Of a stretch of 64,000 bases of DNA, positions 24,928-38,400 are shown piece after piece. The stretch spans positions 15,914,768-15,978,767 of the forward strand of contig NC_071355.1 in the NCBI RefSeq assembly GCF_943734655.1, written 5' to 3'. Position numbers and translations under genes: made by a program. Position 1 is the first letter of the stretch; every line of letters starts with the position of its first letter. The notes below the pieces were generated by a model that searched no databases, was not told the DNA's origin, and worked only from the letters and a program-made list of their open reading frames with translations. Source of the DNA: Sabethes cyaneus (Eukaryota; Arthropoda; Insecta; Diptera; Culicidae).

Positions 24928-25412
24928 TACGGTGCGTTCATTGTGTAATTAAATATATAGTTCGGTACGACCATAAATGACCTAAATGGTAAGGTGCGAC
25001 CAGGGATTATTCAAACAGTTCGATACGATCAATGAAAAGTAAAACGATTCGGTGTGATCATGATTGAATGAAGTGTATGGTTCGGTACGGCCATTTATAA
25101 GTAAAATGATTTGGTACGATCATTGTTAACTGAACTGTGTGGTTCGGTACGACCATAGATGAATTAAATGATTGGGTACGATCATTCTTGAAGGAAGCAT
25201 ATCGATCATGGATTATTAAAACGGGACGGTACGATCATTTGTGAGTTAAAAAATTTGGTGTCATCATTATTAAATGAAATGTATTGTTCGGTACTACCAT
25301 AATTGAATAAAAAGATATGGATCGTTAAGACCATAGACGAAAGAAATAGATTGATTCGACCATTGATAAATAAAGTGGTTTTGTACGAGCATTGTCGAAT
25401 AGATGGCTATAT
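24928..25412 (+). repeat. Degenerate tandem array, unit ~31 bp (TTCGGTACGACCAT)
   Basis: About fifteen units of GGTTCGGTACGACCAT plus 12-18 variable AT-rich bases. Two unit types alternate, one with TACGACCAT and one with TACGATCAT, suggesting a two-unit higher order. Units at the 3' side are more diverged. It is not coding, and the spacers are too similar and the repeats too variable for anything CRISPR-like. Confidence 0.75.
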
Positions 25413-25915
25413 TCAGTGTAAACCAAGCACCAGATTATGAACATAATGCAGGCTTAAGTTTATACAGGTTTAAGCTATTGATTTATTTGGATTTTTGGCA
25501 GATAAATTGGTTGATCCATTTTAAATCGATTTCTAAAGCTGAATTGGATTCTGATAAACTGGAATGTATTTAAGTGCCAATTATAAGGAATAGCATGGAA
25601 CTATTTTTTCTTTTTCTGGCAAAAACGCATTCAGTATGCTAGAATCTAGAATGTAAATATCTACGTATTACTGGAAAGACAAAAACAGCAGTTACATAAA
25701 GTCAAAGTTCTTCTTAGATTTGCTTTGCTATCTCTTACTGGTTGCGAATTATTATGATCTGTTTGAAACGAGCACTTAAATGGGCTGCTTTCTCTTCAGT
25801 AATCCTTCGTTGCTCTTCTGGTTGCTGCTGAAATGTACGCTCCTGCTGCCACAGTAATACTAGTAAACTTGGCACGGACTTTTACAGAACTATGCGACAT
25901 CAGAACTATGTGCAT

Positions 25916-27951
25916 TAGAGTGTCCCAAAATAGCACTATGTCAGAAAACCCGGGGGCTCACCTCTCAAATGATAGCTTAGGGTGTCACAACAAAACTTTT
26001 ATATGACGTCATCATTGGTTGCCGCGATTTAGGGGTCGCACATTTGAGTTTTATGAAAAAATGGCATTTTTCAGGAGTAAATTAAAAAAAAATTTTTAGA
26101 AATGTTAAAGTAGGCGAAACAAGGTACTTAACTATTTTTTTCACAATCATTGGGATCTGATACATTCATAAAAAAGTCATGGAGGCATGTCTGGAGTCAT
26201 ATTTGGTTACAAAAAATTATTGAATTCGGGAAAAATTTAAAATTTTCGAAATTTCATTTAAATAAACGTCAAAACAGGGTATCGAACACTGTCTCAAAGC
26301 AACGTAGCTATACTGTATAGATGGGAAATTTTATGACGAACAACTTTGCCGAAGAAAGTAAGGACGTATCTTTAAATCTGGCTGAGATATTTACCATTTT
26401 CTAAAGGCGAAACAAAACACATTTCTGTAATTTTCAAATTTTAGCAGTTTCATGTGAAAGAGGTAAATGATAAAACTTGAACTATTTACTCTGAACGTTT
26501 TTAATGAGAGGAAACATGCACCTTCCAAAGAATTTGGCACCAATTAGGCTCAAGAATCACTTTTAAAAAAGGCGTATTTATTTTAATAAGTACTATGTTT
26601 GAGAATTTGTATCTCCTGAAACTAGGTTTGCTCCATAATGAAGCCTAAGGGTGAGTTTTTGAAAATTTAGTTTTAAACATGAAAAAATAAACACCGAAAA
26701 AAATTCACTATGTTCTAAAGTAAGGAACAAATGTAAAATTAAAATATACAGGAAAAACTTCGAATATTTTTTTTGGAAAAATAGTGGTGATTTGATGCAT
26801 TTTGACGCTTTTTCTGAAATCGTACATTTGTCAAAGGATTTTGCAGAACAACGACTTTTATGAATATTTTGTAACCTAAGATTATTATTATATTTCTTAT
26901 TATTATTCTTATATTTCTCGTTATACATATATGTAATTTGAATTTGAAGAACAACTTCGAATGTGCTTAACAACACGTGTTCAAAATAATAATTATCTTT
27001 TAAATACAGCCGTATTTCAGATATTTGAAAAAAAAAGTTTAATATATTTTATTATTTTATTTTAAACGTGCCCTTTTCATATGTTATCCTTTCAATTTGT
27101 ATGAATACACCTTGCTGATTCTACCATCTACTGATAGTACAAAAAGCGTCAAAAAAATTTCAGTGTTTATTTTTTCAGGTTTGAAAATCAAATTTCTACA
27201 ACTCACGCTTAGGCATCATTTTGGAGCAAACCTAGTTTCGGGAGATACGATTTTTCAAACATAGTACATATTAAAATAAATACGCCTTTTTTAAAAGTGA
27301 TTCTTGAGCCTAATTGGTGCCAAATTCTTTGGAAGGTGCACATTTCTTCCTATCAAACACGTAGGTAACGTTTAGAATAAATACTTCAAGTTTTATCATT
27401 TACCTTTTTCACGTGGAACTTCTAAAATTTGAAAATTGTGAAAATATGTTTGGTTCCGCCATTAGAAAAACGTGAATACCTCAGCGAGATTTGAACATAC
27501 ATCCGTACTTTCCTCGGCAAAGTTGTTCGTCATAAAATTTCCCATCTATACAGTATACGTACGTTACTCTGAGATACTGTTCGATACCCTGTTTTGACGT
27601 TTATTTAAATGAAATTTCGAAAACTTTAAATTTTTCCCGAATTCAATAATTTTTTGTAACCAAATATGACTCCAGATATGCCTCCATGACTTTTTTATAA
27701 ATGTATCAGATCCCAATGATTGTGAAAAAAATAGTTAAGTACCTTGTTTCACCTACTTTAACATTTCTAAAACTATTTTTTTGAATCTACTCCTGAAAAA
27801 TGCCATTTTTTCATAAAACTCAAATGTGCGACCCCTAAATCGCGGCAACCAATGATGACGTCATATAAAAGTTTTGTTGTGACACCCTCAGCTATCATTT
27901 GAGGGGTGAGCCCCCGGGTTTTCTGACATAGTGCTATTTTGGGACACTCTA
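25916..27951. mobile_element. 2-kb hAT-like foldback element with 8-bp target duplication
   Basis: The arms (about 25916-26700 and 27170-27951) are inverted copies nearly 800 bp long. The ends are TAGAGTGTCCCAAAATAGCA and its complement. Exact ATGTGCAT 8-mers flank the element (25908-25915 and 27952-27959). The 8-bp duplication and TAGAG end fit hAT. The centre is AT-rich and has no transposase. A lone arm of this family lies at 30150-30813. Confidence 0.9.
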
Positions 27952-27959
27952 ATGTGCAT

Positions 27960-29133
27960 CGATTAGCGGCAAAACGTGAACCTCATTGCTTGAAGGCTCT
28001 ATATTGCTCCTTAGTACGGCTGACTGACCGAAAATAGTTGCATAGTTTGTTGCCCTTATCTGCTGGCATGGAATCTGCGAATCGAGCGAGTACCTTGACG
28101 TGATCCAATAAATCTACCGTCATATCCCGATCGTTGTCGTTTTCCAGGTCTTCAAACACTGTCCACACTCTTAGATATTCTCTATTATAATTTGCTAGGA
28201 ACTACTCAGTTCCTGTGTTTTAGCGGTAATATTTACAATAGACGAAAAGAATCTTGGCAATAGATGAAAGTAATCAAATTCAAGGTGTGGAATAGGTAGT
28301 ATTCTTAGGGCAGGCGCGAGACAACACGTGAATGGGAAAAAGCGAAACATTTGATGATAGCGAAATTTGAAATATGCTTATTTAGTTCATAGTTTGTTGT
28401 ATTTACCAAGTTAGGAGGTCCCGGAGGAGTGATTGGAATTATAAATGCAATCATGACATGAGAATCATAATGAGCTATTTATAGGCGATTATCGTATCGA
28501 TTATCGGTTTAGCTATTTTATGTTTTATGTTGGACAACACATTTAACCCATTCATGGAGGGGCACGCGCTAGTGTTGGCGCGCAATTGCTTTAATTGCAA
28601 TCGGTTCGTACTGTTTTTGTAGACAAAATTACTGCATATTTTTATTTTACAATTTATTGGTAATGATTGGCATTAAAAACTGTTATGTTAATGAAAAGAA
28701 CAAAGGAGATTTCGATGTAGACTCCTTCAGTTTGCTTATAAAAGTTGTCCCGAAACTTTATACCAATTAGGGCAAGCATACCCTCAGTAGAAGGAGGTAG
28801 TACCAATAGTGGTGGACTTGAATAAAATACACCCTTCTGCTTCTAAATAACGTATATATAATCTTCACCTAGGTTATACAGGTTTGCTTGAAATAATCGT
28901 TTCTTCACTTAGTGGCAAAATGAAATGTGTAGAAATATTCCGCAGGTGTTGTTAAGATTTTCTGATTAAAATTAAAGTTAGCCCACGAATCGTCCAATCT
29001 AAGGACCTCGGTAGGAACCCTGCCACCACTATAGGCAAACCAATGATGGTAGAAAAAATCTCTCTCTTTAACAAAACTAGAATTTTTAATAATTCCCACC
29101 GTCTTTTTTAGCAAGATTACGAATGTTTTAATG
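27960..29133. other. Unassigned spacer
   Basis: A 61-codon minus-strand frame at 27983-28168 is acidic and could be a scrap of a retroelement gag-like region, but I cannot name it. The rest is AT-rich with no repeat structure seen. Confidence 0.3.
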
Positions 29134-29705
29134 GGCTGGTACCGGAAGGCCTAAACACAAATGGCCGAATCATGAATGGCCGAATTTCAACAACAGTAAC
29201 AGAAGGCCGAATCACGAAAGGCCTAATTTTTTCGGGATGCCTAAATAACTATTCAATAAAAAAATATAAATTGGCAAGCAGTTAACAAATAACTTATCAT
29301 AACTTATCATAATCAAACAAAAACCACAATAGCAACACAACTATTTACTGTAGAGTATAGATGAGATAAGTGCAAATGATTCACGTTCCTTATAAGGTGT
29401 GAGACCTATATACCGTGTCAGAGCAAATGTTTTCTAGATGATTCAGGGCGAAACGGTCGCAGGCAGCGAGTGTGTGCCGATGACCCGCCGGAAGCCTCGG
29501 AAGCCCCCCCGCAGAAACCACTTCTATTTAGGTGCGTGCATTTTCCTAGGCTTACTGCCTAGTAGGTATTATCCCTTAGTTAAGTCCGAGCAAGCGGCAG
29601 CGAGTAAGCACAGCATGTACCCAACGTTTGTGCAGGTTGATGGGCGTGAATATTTTCGGCCTAATATGTTGTTCGGCCATACGTGTTTCGACCTTTTGTG
29701 ATTCG
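29134..29705. mobile_element. Inverted-repeat element with GGCCGAATC words
   Basis: The left side (29134-29225) holds repeated AATGGCCGAATCA and AAGGCCTAA words. The right side (29650-29705) holds their complements (TTCGGCCTAATATG, TTCGGCCATACG, TTTCGACCTTTTGTGATTCG). A 250-bp GC-rich core with an incidental open frame lies between. The ends are not clean enough to call a duplication. Confidence 0.5.
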
Positions 29706-29716
29706 ATCATTAGATA

Positions 29717-30149
29717 TATTAATGCAGAAAAAGCGAAACCGTCTCCAGCAAAAATATTCCTCTTTAATGTGCAAAATGTTGTCTAGAACATCACATTGAG
29801 CTGTCTGTTGAAATAAACATGTTACAAGAAGAAATGTGATTTGAGGGGTCGTTTATAAACAAAGGTCTATTGCTGAAAATGGGTAAAAGGTAGAAGTTTG
29901 ATATCTTCAGAAAAATTACTTGAAATTGGTTTGTCTTTTATATTCTGAAACCAAAAAGGTGAAAAAAAATTTACTCAAAAAGTTATTACTTAAATTGTTG
30001 TTAAAGTAACACGTAAATATTGGAAGATCCCTTAAAAAGATGCATCATTTTTTCATTCAAAAAGTTGCCGAAGACTACATTGAGCTGAGACACGCCGTTT
30101 AACCACAAATATATTTGTCCCGAAATTTCAATTTCTGGCCCATAGTGCA
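29717..30149. mobile_element. Solo arm of the foldback family at 1-1476
   Basis: It matches the right arm of the first element (about 1050-1476), including GTCTAGAACATCACATTGAG and the end GGCCCATAGTGC. Only one arm is present. It abuts directly an arm of a different foldback family. Confidence 0.8.
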
Positions 30150-30813
30150 TTGGTTGACGCGATTTAGGGGTCGCGCATTTGAGTTTTATGAAAAACTGGC
30201 ATTTTTCGGAAGTAAATTCAAAAAAATATTTTTAGAAATGTTAAAGTAGGTGAAACAAGGCACCTAACTATTTTTTTTCACAACCATTGAGACCTGATAC
30301 ATTCATGAAAAAGTTATGGTGACATGTCTGGAGTCTTATTTGGTTACAAAAATTTATTGAATTCAGCAAAATTTTGAAATTTTCGAAATTGCATTTAAAT
30401 AAACGTCCAAACAGGGTGTCGAACAGTGTCTCAGAGCAACGTGACTATACTGTATAGATGGGAAAGTTTATGACGAACAACTTTGCCGAAGTAAGTATGG
30501 ACGTATGTTAAAATCTCGCTTTGATATTTACGATTCAATTAAGACGGAACCAAACACATTTCTGTAATTTTCAAATTTTAGCAGTTTTACGTGAAAGAGG
30601 TGCATGACAAAGTTTGAATGTCCTGAACGTCACCTACGTTTTTGATAACAGGAAATATGTACTTTCCACACAATTCGGCACCATTTACGCTCAAGAATCA
30701 CTTTTTAAAAAGGGCGTATTAATTTTATTAGGTACTATGTTTCAAAAATCGTATCTCGGAAACTAGGTTTGCTCCAAAATGATGTCCAAGCGTGAGTTGT
30801 AGAAAATTGATTA
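30150..30813. mobile_element. Solo arm of the hAT-like foldback family
   Basis: Homologous to about 26016-26660 of the intact element (GCGATTTAGGGGTCGC, GTTAAAGTAGGTGAAACAAGG, CAACTTTGCCGAA). It starts internally rather than at the TIR, so the outer ~100 bp are missing. The join with the preceding arm is sharp. Confidence 0.8.
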
Positions 30814-31454
30814 GATTGATTAGAGTGAGACTCTAACCATATATTAGATAATCTCACATCTAGTTTCGTGGTGTCGTGTACTGATAGTTTAATTGTCAAA
30901 ACCCTTGGGCGCAAACCGAGAGACAATGGGTTAGAGTTCCACTCAGTAATTGAACTACGCAATATATTTTTGGCCCCACATTGAAGTTTCGCAATATTAT
31001 CCAGTCTACCACTCTTCGTCACCAAACGCTCCTCCACCATTAATAAAAAAAAATTTACGTTGGGCCGCGATAAGTAAAACAGGTTAATAATGCCGGTACA
31101 CAGAGGAATGCAAAAATTTGTTTTTTGGAACATTTAGTTGACGATTCTTCAATTCACTGCGCCAAATAATCTTCTTAATAATTCTTATATGTGTGGGAAA
31201 TACATTTGAAAATTTCTGTATATCACATTCACAAACCTGCCTTCTATTTAAAAATCTATCGAAATTACTGAATCGAAATACATTTGGAATACATACCAGA
31301 TTGAATTCCACTTTTAGACCTTGGGCTTTAAACAATAAGCAGGAAAACTACTTTAACAAATCGTTTGTCGTTTATTTGTCATCAATTTAATATGTTAATA
31401 AGAAATCAAACAATCCATCAATGGCTAGTATTTCTTCGCGCTTCACAGTAAAGC
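30814..31454. other. Unassigned AT-rich spacer downstream of the host gene
   Basis: Minus-strand frames of 83-132 codons exist (30735-31133 and 31084-31335), but part of the first is foldback arm and none shows a known domain. Confidence 0.3.
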
Positions 31455-31460
31455 TTTATT
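31455..31460 (-). terminator. Candidate polyadenylation signal AATAAA for the secreted-protein gene
   Basis: AATAAA on the minus strand lies about 710 bases beyond the stop codon at 32173. Another AATAAA lies near 31371-31376. Either would give a plausible 3' UTR, and the choice is uncertain. Confidence 0.35.
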
Positions 31461-32172
31461 ATTTAATCAAACTTGTACGGCGACTTCAATCAGATTCATA
31501 ACAAATAAAAACACTTAGGCCTAATCTAATCCAGTGCACAGTGTGCAGTTTACTGGCGAATGATGTTTTAAATCTCAGAGCAGCGCTCAGCTTCAAAGAA
31601 ATAGCAGGTACCTTCGGTCGGTGCTCGACCTAAACTTAAGAAAGCTCAGCAAAAACTCATCAAACAATGTCGAGCCGTAAAACACAAATAAACTGACCAA
31701 AGCGATACGGCCCTAGTCGTAGTCGTAGTCACTAGCTAGCATTCGAAAGGAAGAAGGAAAAAAAATGAGCAAATTGCGAGCCTCAACAAAATACTTTGCC
31801 CCGATAAAAAGGGATAATTTTATAGCAAAGTAGGATTACTACTGGCAAAACGGTTGCGATTACGCTTCTAGAGGATTAAACTTTTGGTCTGTATTTCGTC
31901 GGGCGCTGTGCGTAGAGCCTCACCTCCGTGTTCCTCTCCACGACTTCTCGCCGATATCCATCAGGACAGGATTTGACCATCTCGAGGAGGTTACTGTGCG
32001 CGCACACGTACACACGCACACAGTCACGCACTTTAAATCGAACGAACGACGGATGGCGCCGCCGGCCGGTCGGCGGAAAGGACGACAGGAGCTAGGATTT
32101 ACAGATTTATAGGTTAGCGACGAGAAAGTGAAGAGCAGCTGATGAAAGGTAACATCACACTAACGAGCATCT

Positions 32173-32421
32173 TCAAGTGGTTGTCCGCGTGGAAGATACC
32201 GACGCTGTTGCCACCGTCGGTGATAACAATGGCAGTAGCTTCCGTCCTCCGTTCCGTGGCGGGGTTGCCTGCTGCCGGGGCCGACCCGGAGTGGGGAACC
32301 GCGACGGGTGCACCTTATCCTTTGCCGCTCCGGACGAACCTTGCTGCTGCAGGTTCACATTTCGGTAATAGCGCTGTTTGCCGCCGGGATCACCGTAAAA
32401 GTCCTCGAAACTGCTAAGTGG
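32173..32421 (-). CDS. Secreted-protein gene, last exon (residues 255-336) with stop
   Basis: The acceptor is GGTCAAAACAG at 32422-32432, after a CT-rich stretch. The exon opens PLSSFEDFYGDPGGKQRYY and ends in a Ser/Thr/Val-rich tail with TGA at 32175-32173. It follows a 441-nt intron. The tail is basic and low in complexity, unlike the His/Tyr-rich body. A GGRK motif could be a processing site, but that is speculative. Confidence 0.78.
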   Translation of the reverse strand, partial: PLSSFEDFYGDPGGKQRYYRNVNLQQQGSSGAAKDKVHPSRFPTPGRPRQQATPPRNGGRKLLPLLSPTVATASVSSTRTTT

Positions 32422-35400
32422 CTGTTTTGACCGAACCGAAAAGTACAATAGAAAAGAAAGGGAAGAGAAGAGCCAGCAAGAAGATTAACAAAATGATGGT
32501 TTAGAGAGTTTCGGTGGAAAATGGCATTGTGCCGGAGCCAACGAGAATTATTAAATTGGCGATTTGTAGCAACTTGAGAGCCCAGAGGAGGTCTCACGGA
32601 TACATAAAATGAACACTAATTGCGCTTTCTGGTTGATTGGTAGATGCTTCTAATTTGGGAGATTTTTTTCTTCGAAATTGCGGGAATAGAAGCTTTCACC
32701 ATCGTTACCATTCGGCGCTGAATTGCTATTAAATATGCAATCCTCTTTGTCTAATTGGCGGGCAATGCTCTTCTATTCATTTATGTATTATCATTATCAA
32801 AAGTGGAGAGCACCTTCAATATTTTTTTCATTTAATATTCCTACAAAACACAATCTACTCACGTTAGACAAAAGGCCGTGGTGAAAAGCGGCAGGTTGGC
32901 CCCAGTGCTTGTTCCAGTCGTTACCGTACGCGAAAGCTGGTTGATAACTTAGCAAGTTACCCAAAGCTACAAAATAGGAAATGATTATTTACGTGCTAAA
33001 AAAAGCGCCTACCGGTAGGCAATGTATTCAGACGTTTTCGAACATTTGCAACCATACCTGCGTGATAACTGACATAGTTCTGCGGTGTTAGAGATAAACT
33101 GGGTTTCGGAGGTTCGTGGAACTGGAAGGGACCCACCGGGGCCCCATAACTGGATACTGCAGGCACCGTCGAATGCACTGGCACTGGTCGCTTCACTAGC
33201 GATGGTTGTAGCTTATTTTTACTATGACTATAGTCGAAGTTAAACACCGAATGGTGCGGTAACCGAAGTTCCTTGAATACCGGCACAGCCAGTGGAAGAC
33301 CGCGGTAGTAGTTGGCCGTATGTTTTTGGTACAGATCCTGCTCCCACGGCATGGGAACGGAGTAGGTGCTTTCTACGGCTTCAATGTCGTTGTGGCCGTA
33401 CGCCCCGGCCGGCGAGGTATACCGGCCGTCCGAGCTCTGCGCCACCAGGAATGTCGGTCGAGAGGACCGATATGGATGCTGGTGGACCTGGTGGCGCCTC
33501 TGCTCCAGCAGTACCCCATCCGGGACGGCAATACCCTCCCGCTGGAGATGGTTTAACGCGAGCCGATCGGTGTGAAAGGCCGAATCCGGAATTTTACCGC
33601 CGGCATGTGGAAGGACTTGCTCACGGAATAGCTGTCGTTTCTGGCGAAGGGAGAGAAGAAAATAGTTTCAACCAGGTGCTGGTAGTTTGATTTTTTTGTC
33701 GATATATGTACTTGGTCGATATACATTCGGTATATAAAGCTAGAAGAAGTGAAATGTGCCAACGAAAATAGAACTTTAAATCATTTACAGAAGATAAATG
33801 ACTCTTTACGGTGACCTTAAAGCTATTGTAATGTTCTGTTGGGACAACTGAATCGATTTGTTGAAATTTTTCCTGCACGTTTTTCCTTATAAAAGATAAA
33901 TAACAAATGGTTCGATTAGTCGGATTCAGCAATAGCGAATGGACTTTTTAATCTAGCTGAATTCCATTAAAATAACGTCATTCATCTTGTGATCTGAGGA
34001 TTTCTTTGACATGCCATGATAATCTTAACTTTCAAATGTTCGCTCTCTGACCGTAGTTTATGCAGATTAAGAGTAAACCGATATTTTTTTTTGGAGTACG
34101 GGATAAGGACGAACTATTTTCGTTAATGTTTCTTCAGATATTTTGACAGTTCGTAATATGATTTCAGAAGGTAGTGCATTACAATTTTAATTCTTTCCTA
34201 CTGTCAAACGAATAAGATTGTTATAATGCCGAGTAGCTGGAATTCTCATTTCCATTCGTTAGTCTGTTATTTTTACGTGATAAATAACAACTGTTGGACA
34301 GTTTCTCAGTTGGTTTCACAATACGACATTAGTCTAACAAGCCAGTCGTCGTCGATTCAAATTTCGGTTGGGAGAGACTACGAACGAAAAAAGACTACAA
34401 AATGACGATGAAAAGACACTAAAATAGAAACAAAATAGACGAAAAACGGTAAAAAGCTGTCAAAACCCGACTAAAAATACCAAAATCTGAAGTCTTAAAG
34501 CGACAAAATTACAACAGACCATGGAAAGATTACAAAAATACAACAGAAAAATGACAAAAAGACAACGGATACAAAGAAACAGCAACAAAGGGCTGACAAA
34601 ACGCATTGAAAAGACAACAATAAAATGTCGAAAATATGACAAAATATGACGAAGAGGTGACAAAATGATAACGAAAGAACAAGTAGTCGAAGAGACAACA
34701 AAAATAAGATGAAAAAGCCGTAAAGATGCCAAAGAAGCGATAAAAAATGTCAAAAATATAATAAGGACCGAACTAAATGACCGCTAACAGATGCAGTAAA
34801 AGCGACGAGGAAAAGGTAAAAAGACAGCAAAACAGCAACAAGATATGCCAAAAAATACTACAAATGATCACAAATAACGCCTTTAAGAGCTACCAAAATC
34901 GCAGAGATGATGTAAAGATACCAGAATGCAGATATTAAATAGACAACAACCAAAATGACAAGAAGGCAACAGCTCTTTTGCAACAAAAAACAAAAAAGAC
35001 AACGAACGAAAGTCAAGAGTAAGCGTACTTGACTAGAGTAAGCGTACTGAAAAAAGTAAAAATTTCCTACAAATACAATACAAAATACCTGCAAAAAGAA
35101 ATACAATAAAGACTGATCACACGTTTAGGCGCAAATAACTTTCTTGAGGGGTGATTAGAAGACAGATGGTAAAACTACGGATTTTTCCTCTGAAAATTGT
35201 GGCCAATGTTGCAAATTGAGCAAGAAGCAAACGCTGCCTACTCTCACGCGAGCGAGTATGAGAAGCATAGCACAGCTGCCGTTGCTGTGTGCACACGCAC
35301 AACCTCGTACCGTCTTTCTGCATAGTCCGCTCACGAGGCAACAACTCGTTAATGCCGTTTTTGTGATGAATCATCGAGTATGACAGTATATCAATTAGAT

Positions 35401-38400
35401 AGACTGTATTTATTATGAAATTTGCATACCGACTAGTGGTAAAAGCTTAACCTTCCTAATGCATTAGAAAAAAGTTACATATTATGCATTAAGGGTCGAA
35501 AACGACCCAAGTTTTGAAATTGCTCTCATTCATCCATTTTCAATCCGAATTTCGTTTTCTTTACCTCGTTTGAAAGCTATGACCAAAAACTAGCACCCAA
35601 GGTATGTTGGGGAATATTTGTTGACTGATGGCCACTTCTGCGTCAGTTCCGGAACACCCACTACCAGGTCCCGGGGAACATTTTTATGTTTTGAGATAAT
35701 TCATTTTGCGGCACATCAAATCACATTGGTTTGACAAAATAAGATTAAAGGAAGTGCAATGGGAACATTTTGGACCCAAGCGGCCATTTCCTCATTGGTT
35801 CTGGAACATACGGTACCCGGTTTTTGAGGATAATTTTAAATTTTAGGATGATTTATCTTGCGACACGTCAAATTACATCAGCTTGATAACGTAAGACTAT
35901 TGAAAGTATAATAAAGACATTTTGAAGGCAAATGGCTACATCAGCATTGGTCCCGGAACATCCGGTACCCGGGTTTTGGGGCCATTTTTGTATTTTAGGA
36001 TAACCCATCTTGCGACACATCAAATCACATCAGCTTGATTAAATAAGACTGATGAAAATAAAATAAGGTCATTTAGAAGCCAAATGGCCATTTTACCATC
36101 GGTTCCGGAACATCCGGTACCTGGTTCCGCGGGATATTTTTGGATTGTGAAATAATTCATCTTGCGGCACATCAAATCACAACGCCTTGATCAAATAAAA
36201 CAGTTCCAAGAGCTATGGGGACCATTTGAAGACAAATGGCCATTTCATCATCGGTTCCGGAACATCGGGTGCACGGTTTATGAGAACATTTTTGGCTAGG
36301 ATAATTCATCATGCGCCACATCAAATCACATTGGCTTGATGAAATAACACCAATGGAAGTACAATGGAAAAATTTTGGAGCCTAAATTACCATTTCATCA
36401 TCGGTTCCGGACTATTCGGTATCCGGGTTTTGGGGACATTTTTGGATTACAGGGTAATTCATATGCCCCGAGTTACCCCGTTTTACGGTTCATTATAAAT
36501 ACCGGGTACCGGATTATATGCGACTGACGCCCCATTATACTTCCATTGTTGTTATTTTATCAACGCGATGTGATTTGAGGTGCCGCATGGTGAATTATCT
36601 CAAAAGTCAAAAATGTCCCCCGAAACTGGTACCGGATACCCAGTACCGATGGTAAAGTGGCCATTTGGCTTCTAAATGACATTGTTTTACTTCCATCAGT
36701 CTTATTTTATCAAGCCGATGTGTTTTGATATGTCACATTATGAGTTATTCTAAAATACAAAAATGTCCCCAAAAACCGGGTACCGGATGTTCCAGGACCG
36801 ATGCTGATGTGACCATTTGCCTTCAACATGTGTTTATTATACTTTCAATAGTCTTATGCTATCAAAGTGATGAAATTTGACGTGCCGCAATAGAAATCAT
36901 CCTAAAATTCAAAAAAGGCCTCAAAAACCAGGTACCGGATGTTCCGTAACTGATGGGGAAGTGGCCATTCGGGTCCAAAATGTCCCCGTTGTACTTCCAC
37001 TAGTCTTATTTTATCAAGCCAATGTGATTTGATGTGCCGCAAAATGAATTATCTCAAAATATAAAAATGTTCCCCGGGACCTGGTAGGGGGTGTTCCGGA
37101 ACCGACGCAGAAGTGGCCATCAGTCAACAAATATTCCCCAACATACCTTGGGTACTAGTTTTTGGCCATATCTTTCAAACGAGGTAAAGAAAACGAAATT
37201 CGGATTGAAAATGGATGAATGAGAGCAATTTCAAAACTTGGGTCGTTTTCGACCCTTAATGCATAATATGTAACTTTTTTTGCTGTGGCTCTTCCAGATG
37301 TCGCTGAAAGCTGAAACTCCCCCACAATGCTAATTTTCCAAAGTTAGGAAAAGTCAGAAAATTTCAAGTCTCTAGCTCGTTCCGTTACTGAGTATCAAGC
37401 TTTGTAAGTATGCCGATGGGTCGAAAACGACCCCAATGCACTAGGAAGGTTAAGAGAAAGCCGTGATTTCTTACATGTGGATTGAGATCGCGGATAATCG
37501 CTTGATTTTATTGGATGTGGCTATGTTTGATGCTTTTACATGCTACATAATTATGAATTAGCGTGTTTTACACCAAAATAAAATGCGCATTCATAATTTT
37601 ACCAAATAGTTTCCGCGTTTTTAAGCAATTAATAGCATGGGCCATTCTACCCCCACGGTGCGTTCTGGACAGTCTTCCCCTACTTTTTCTTTTCTCTTTC
37701 GTCTTACGCCCTCGATTTTACACGCGGGTGGTTGTGCGATCTCCTTTGGCGCAGTTAGAGAGGGTGCCCAGGGGACCAGCCGGAAAAATTCAGTGTACAT
37801 GTTCCCAAAAATAGTTTTATCCTTATTTTTCTTCTGCAAAAAGCAAACGAATATCAATAGCTTTGTAGTAATGATATTACAAGACGAAACCTGACTTGTG
37901 AAAGGGACGAGAGAGGGAATCTAATCACAAGCGAGTGCGAAATGGTCTTTAGGTGGAAACCGTCCATCGATGAACACTTCCCCAAGCAACCAAAAGTTCG
38001 TGTTTCACTTAAGAAACGAACTTGGAAGTTCATATTTGGTTCAAATTTAGTTCCGCAGGACTTTCTTGGTGAACAACCAGACACTACACTTGTAAACCGA
38101 ACTTCATCCTCAATAAAGTATCGTTAATATCTGTAGCAACTTCACAGTTGCTGCTGGTGCTGGAAAGTTCAACATGCAACTTGAAAGTAACTAAAAGTTC
38201 GGATAATAGTGTCTAAGGAAGGTTAACAAGCTTTATGTCTATGGACCTATAGCTTGCTCAGCAGCTTTACCTGTAATTAACCGAAGTTCAAAGTTGTTCT
38301 TTGCATAGAGCGTTAAGCAGCTTCTAAAGAAACTTTGTGAAAAATTTATAAATAGCACTTTGAATTTTATTTTTATACTTTTCTATTTTCTACCTCTGCC

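Noticed and set aside
24928..25412. CRISPR-like spacing of repeats
   Set aside because: Repeats are degenerate, spacers are similar to each other, and the genome is eukaryotic.
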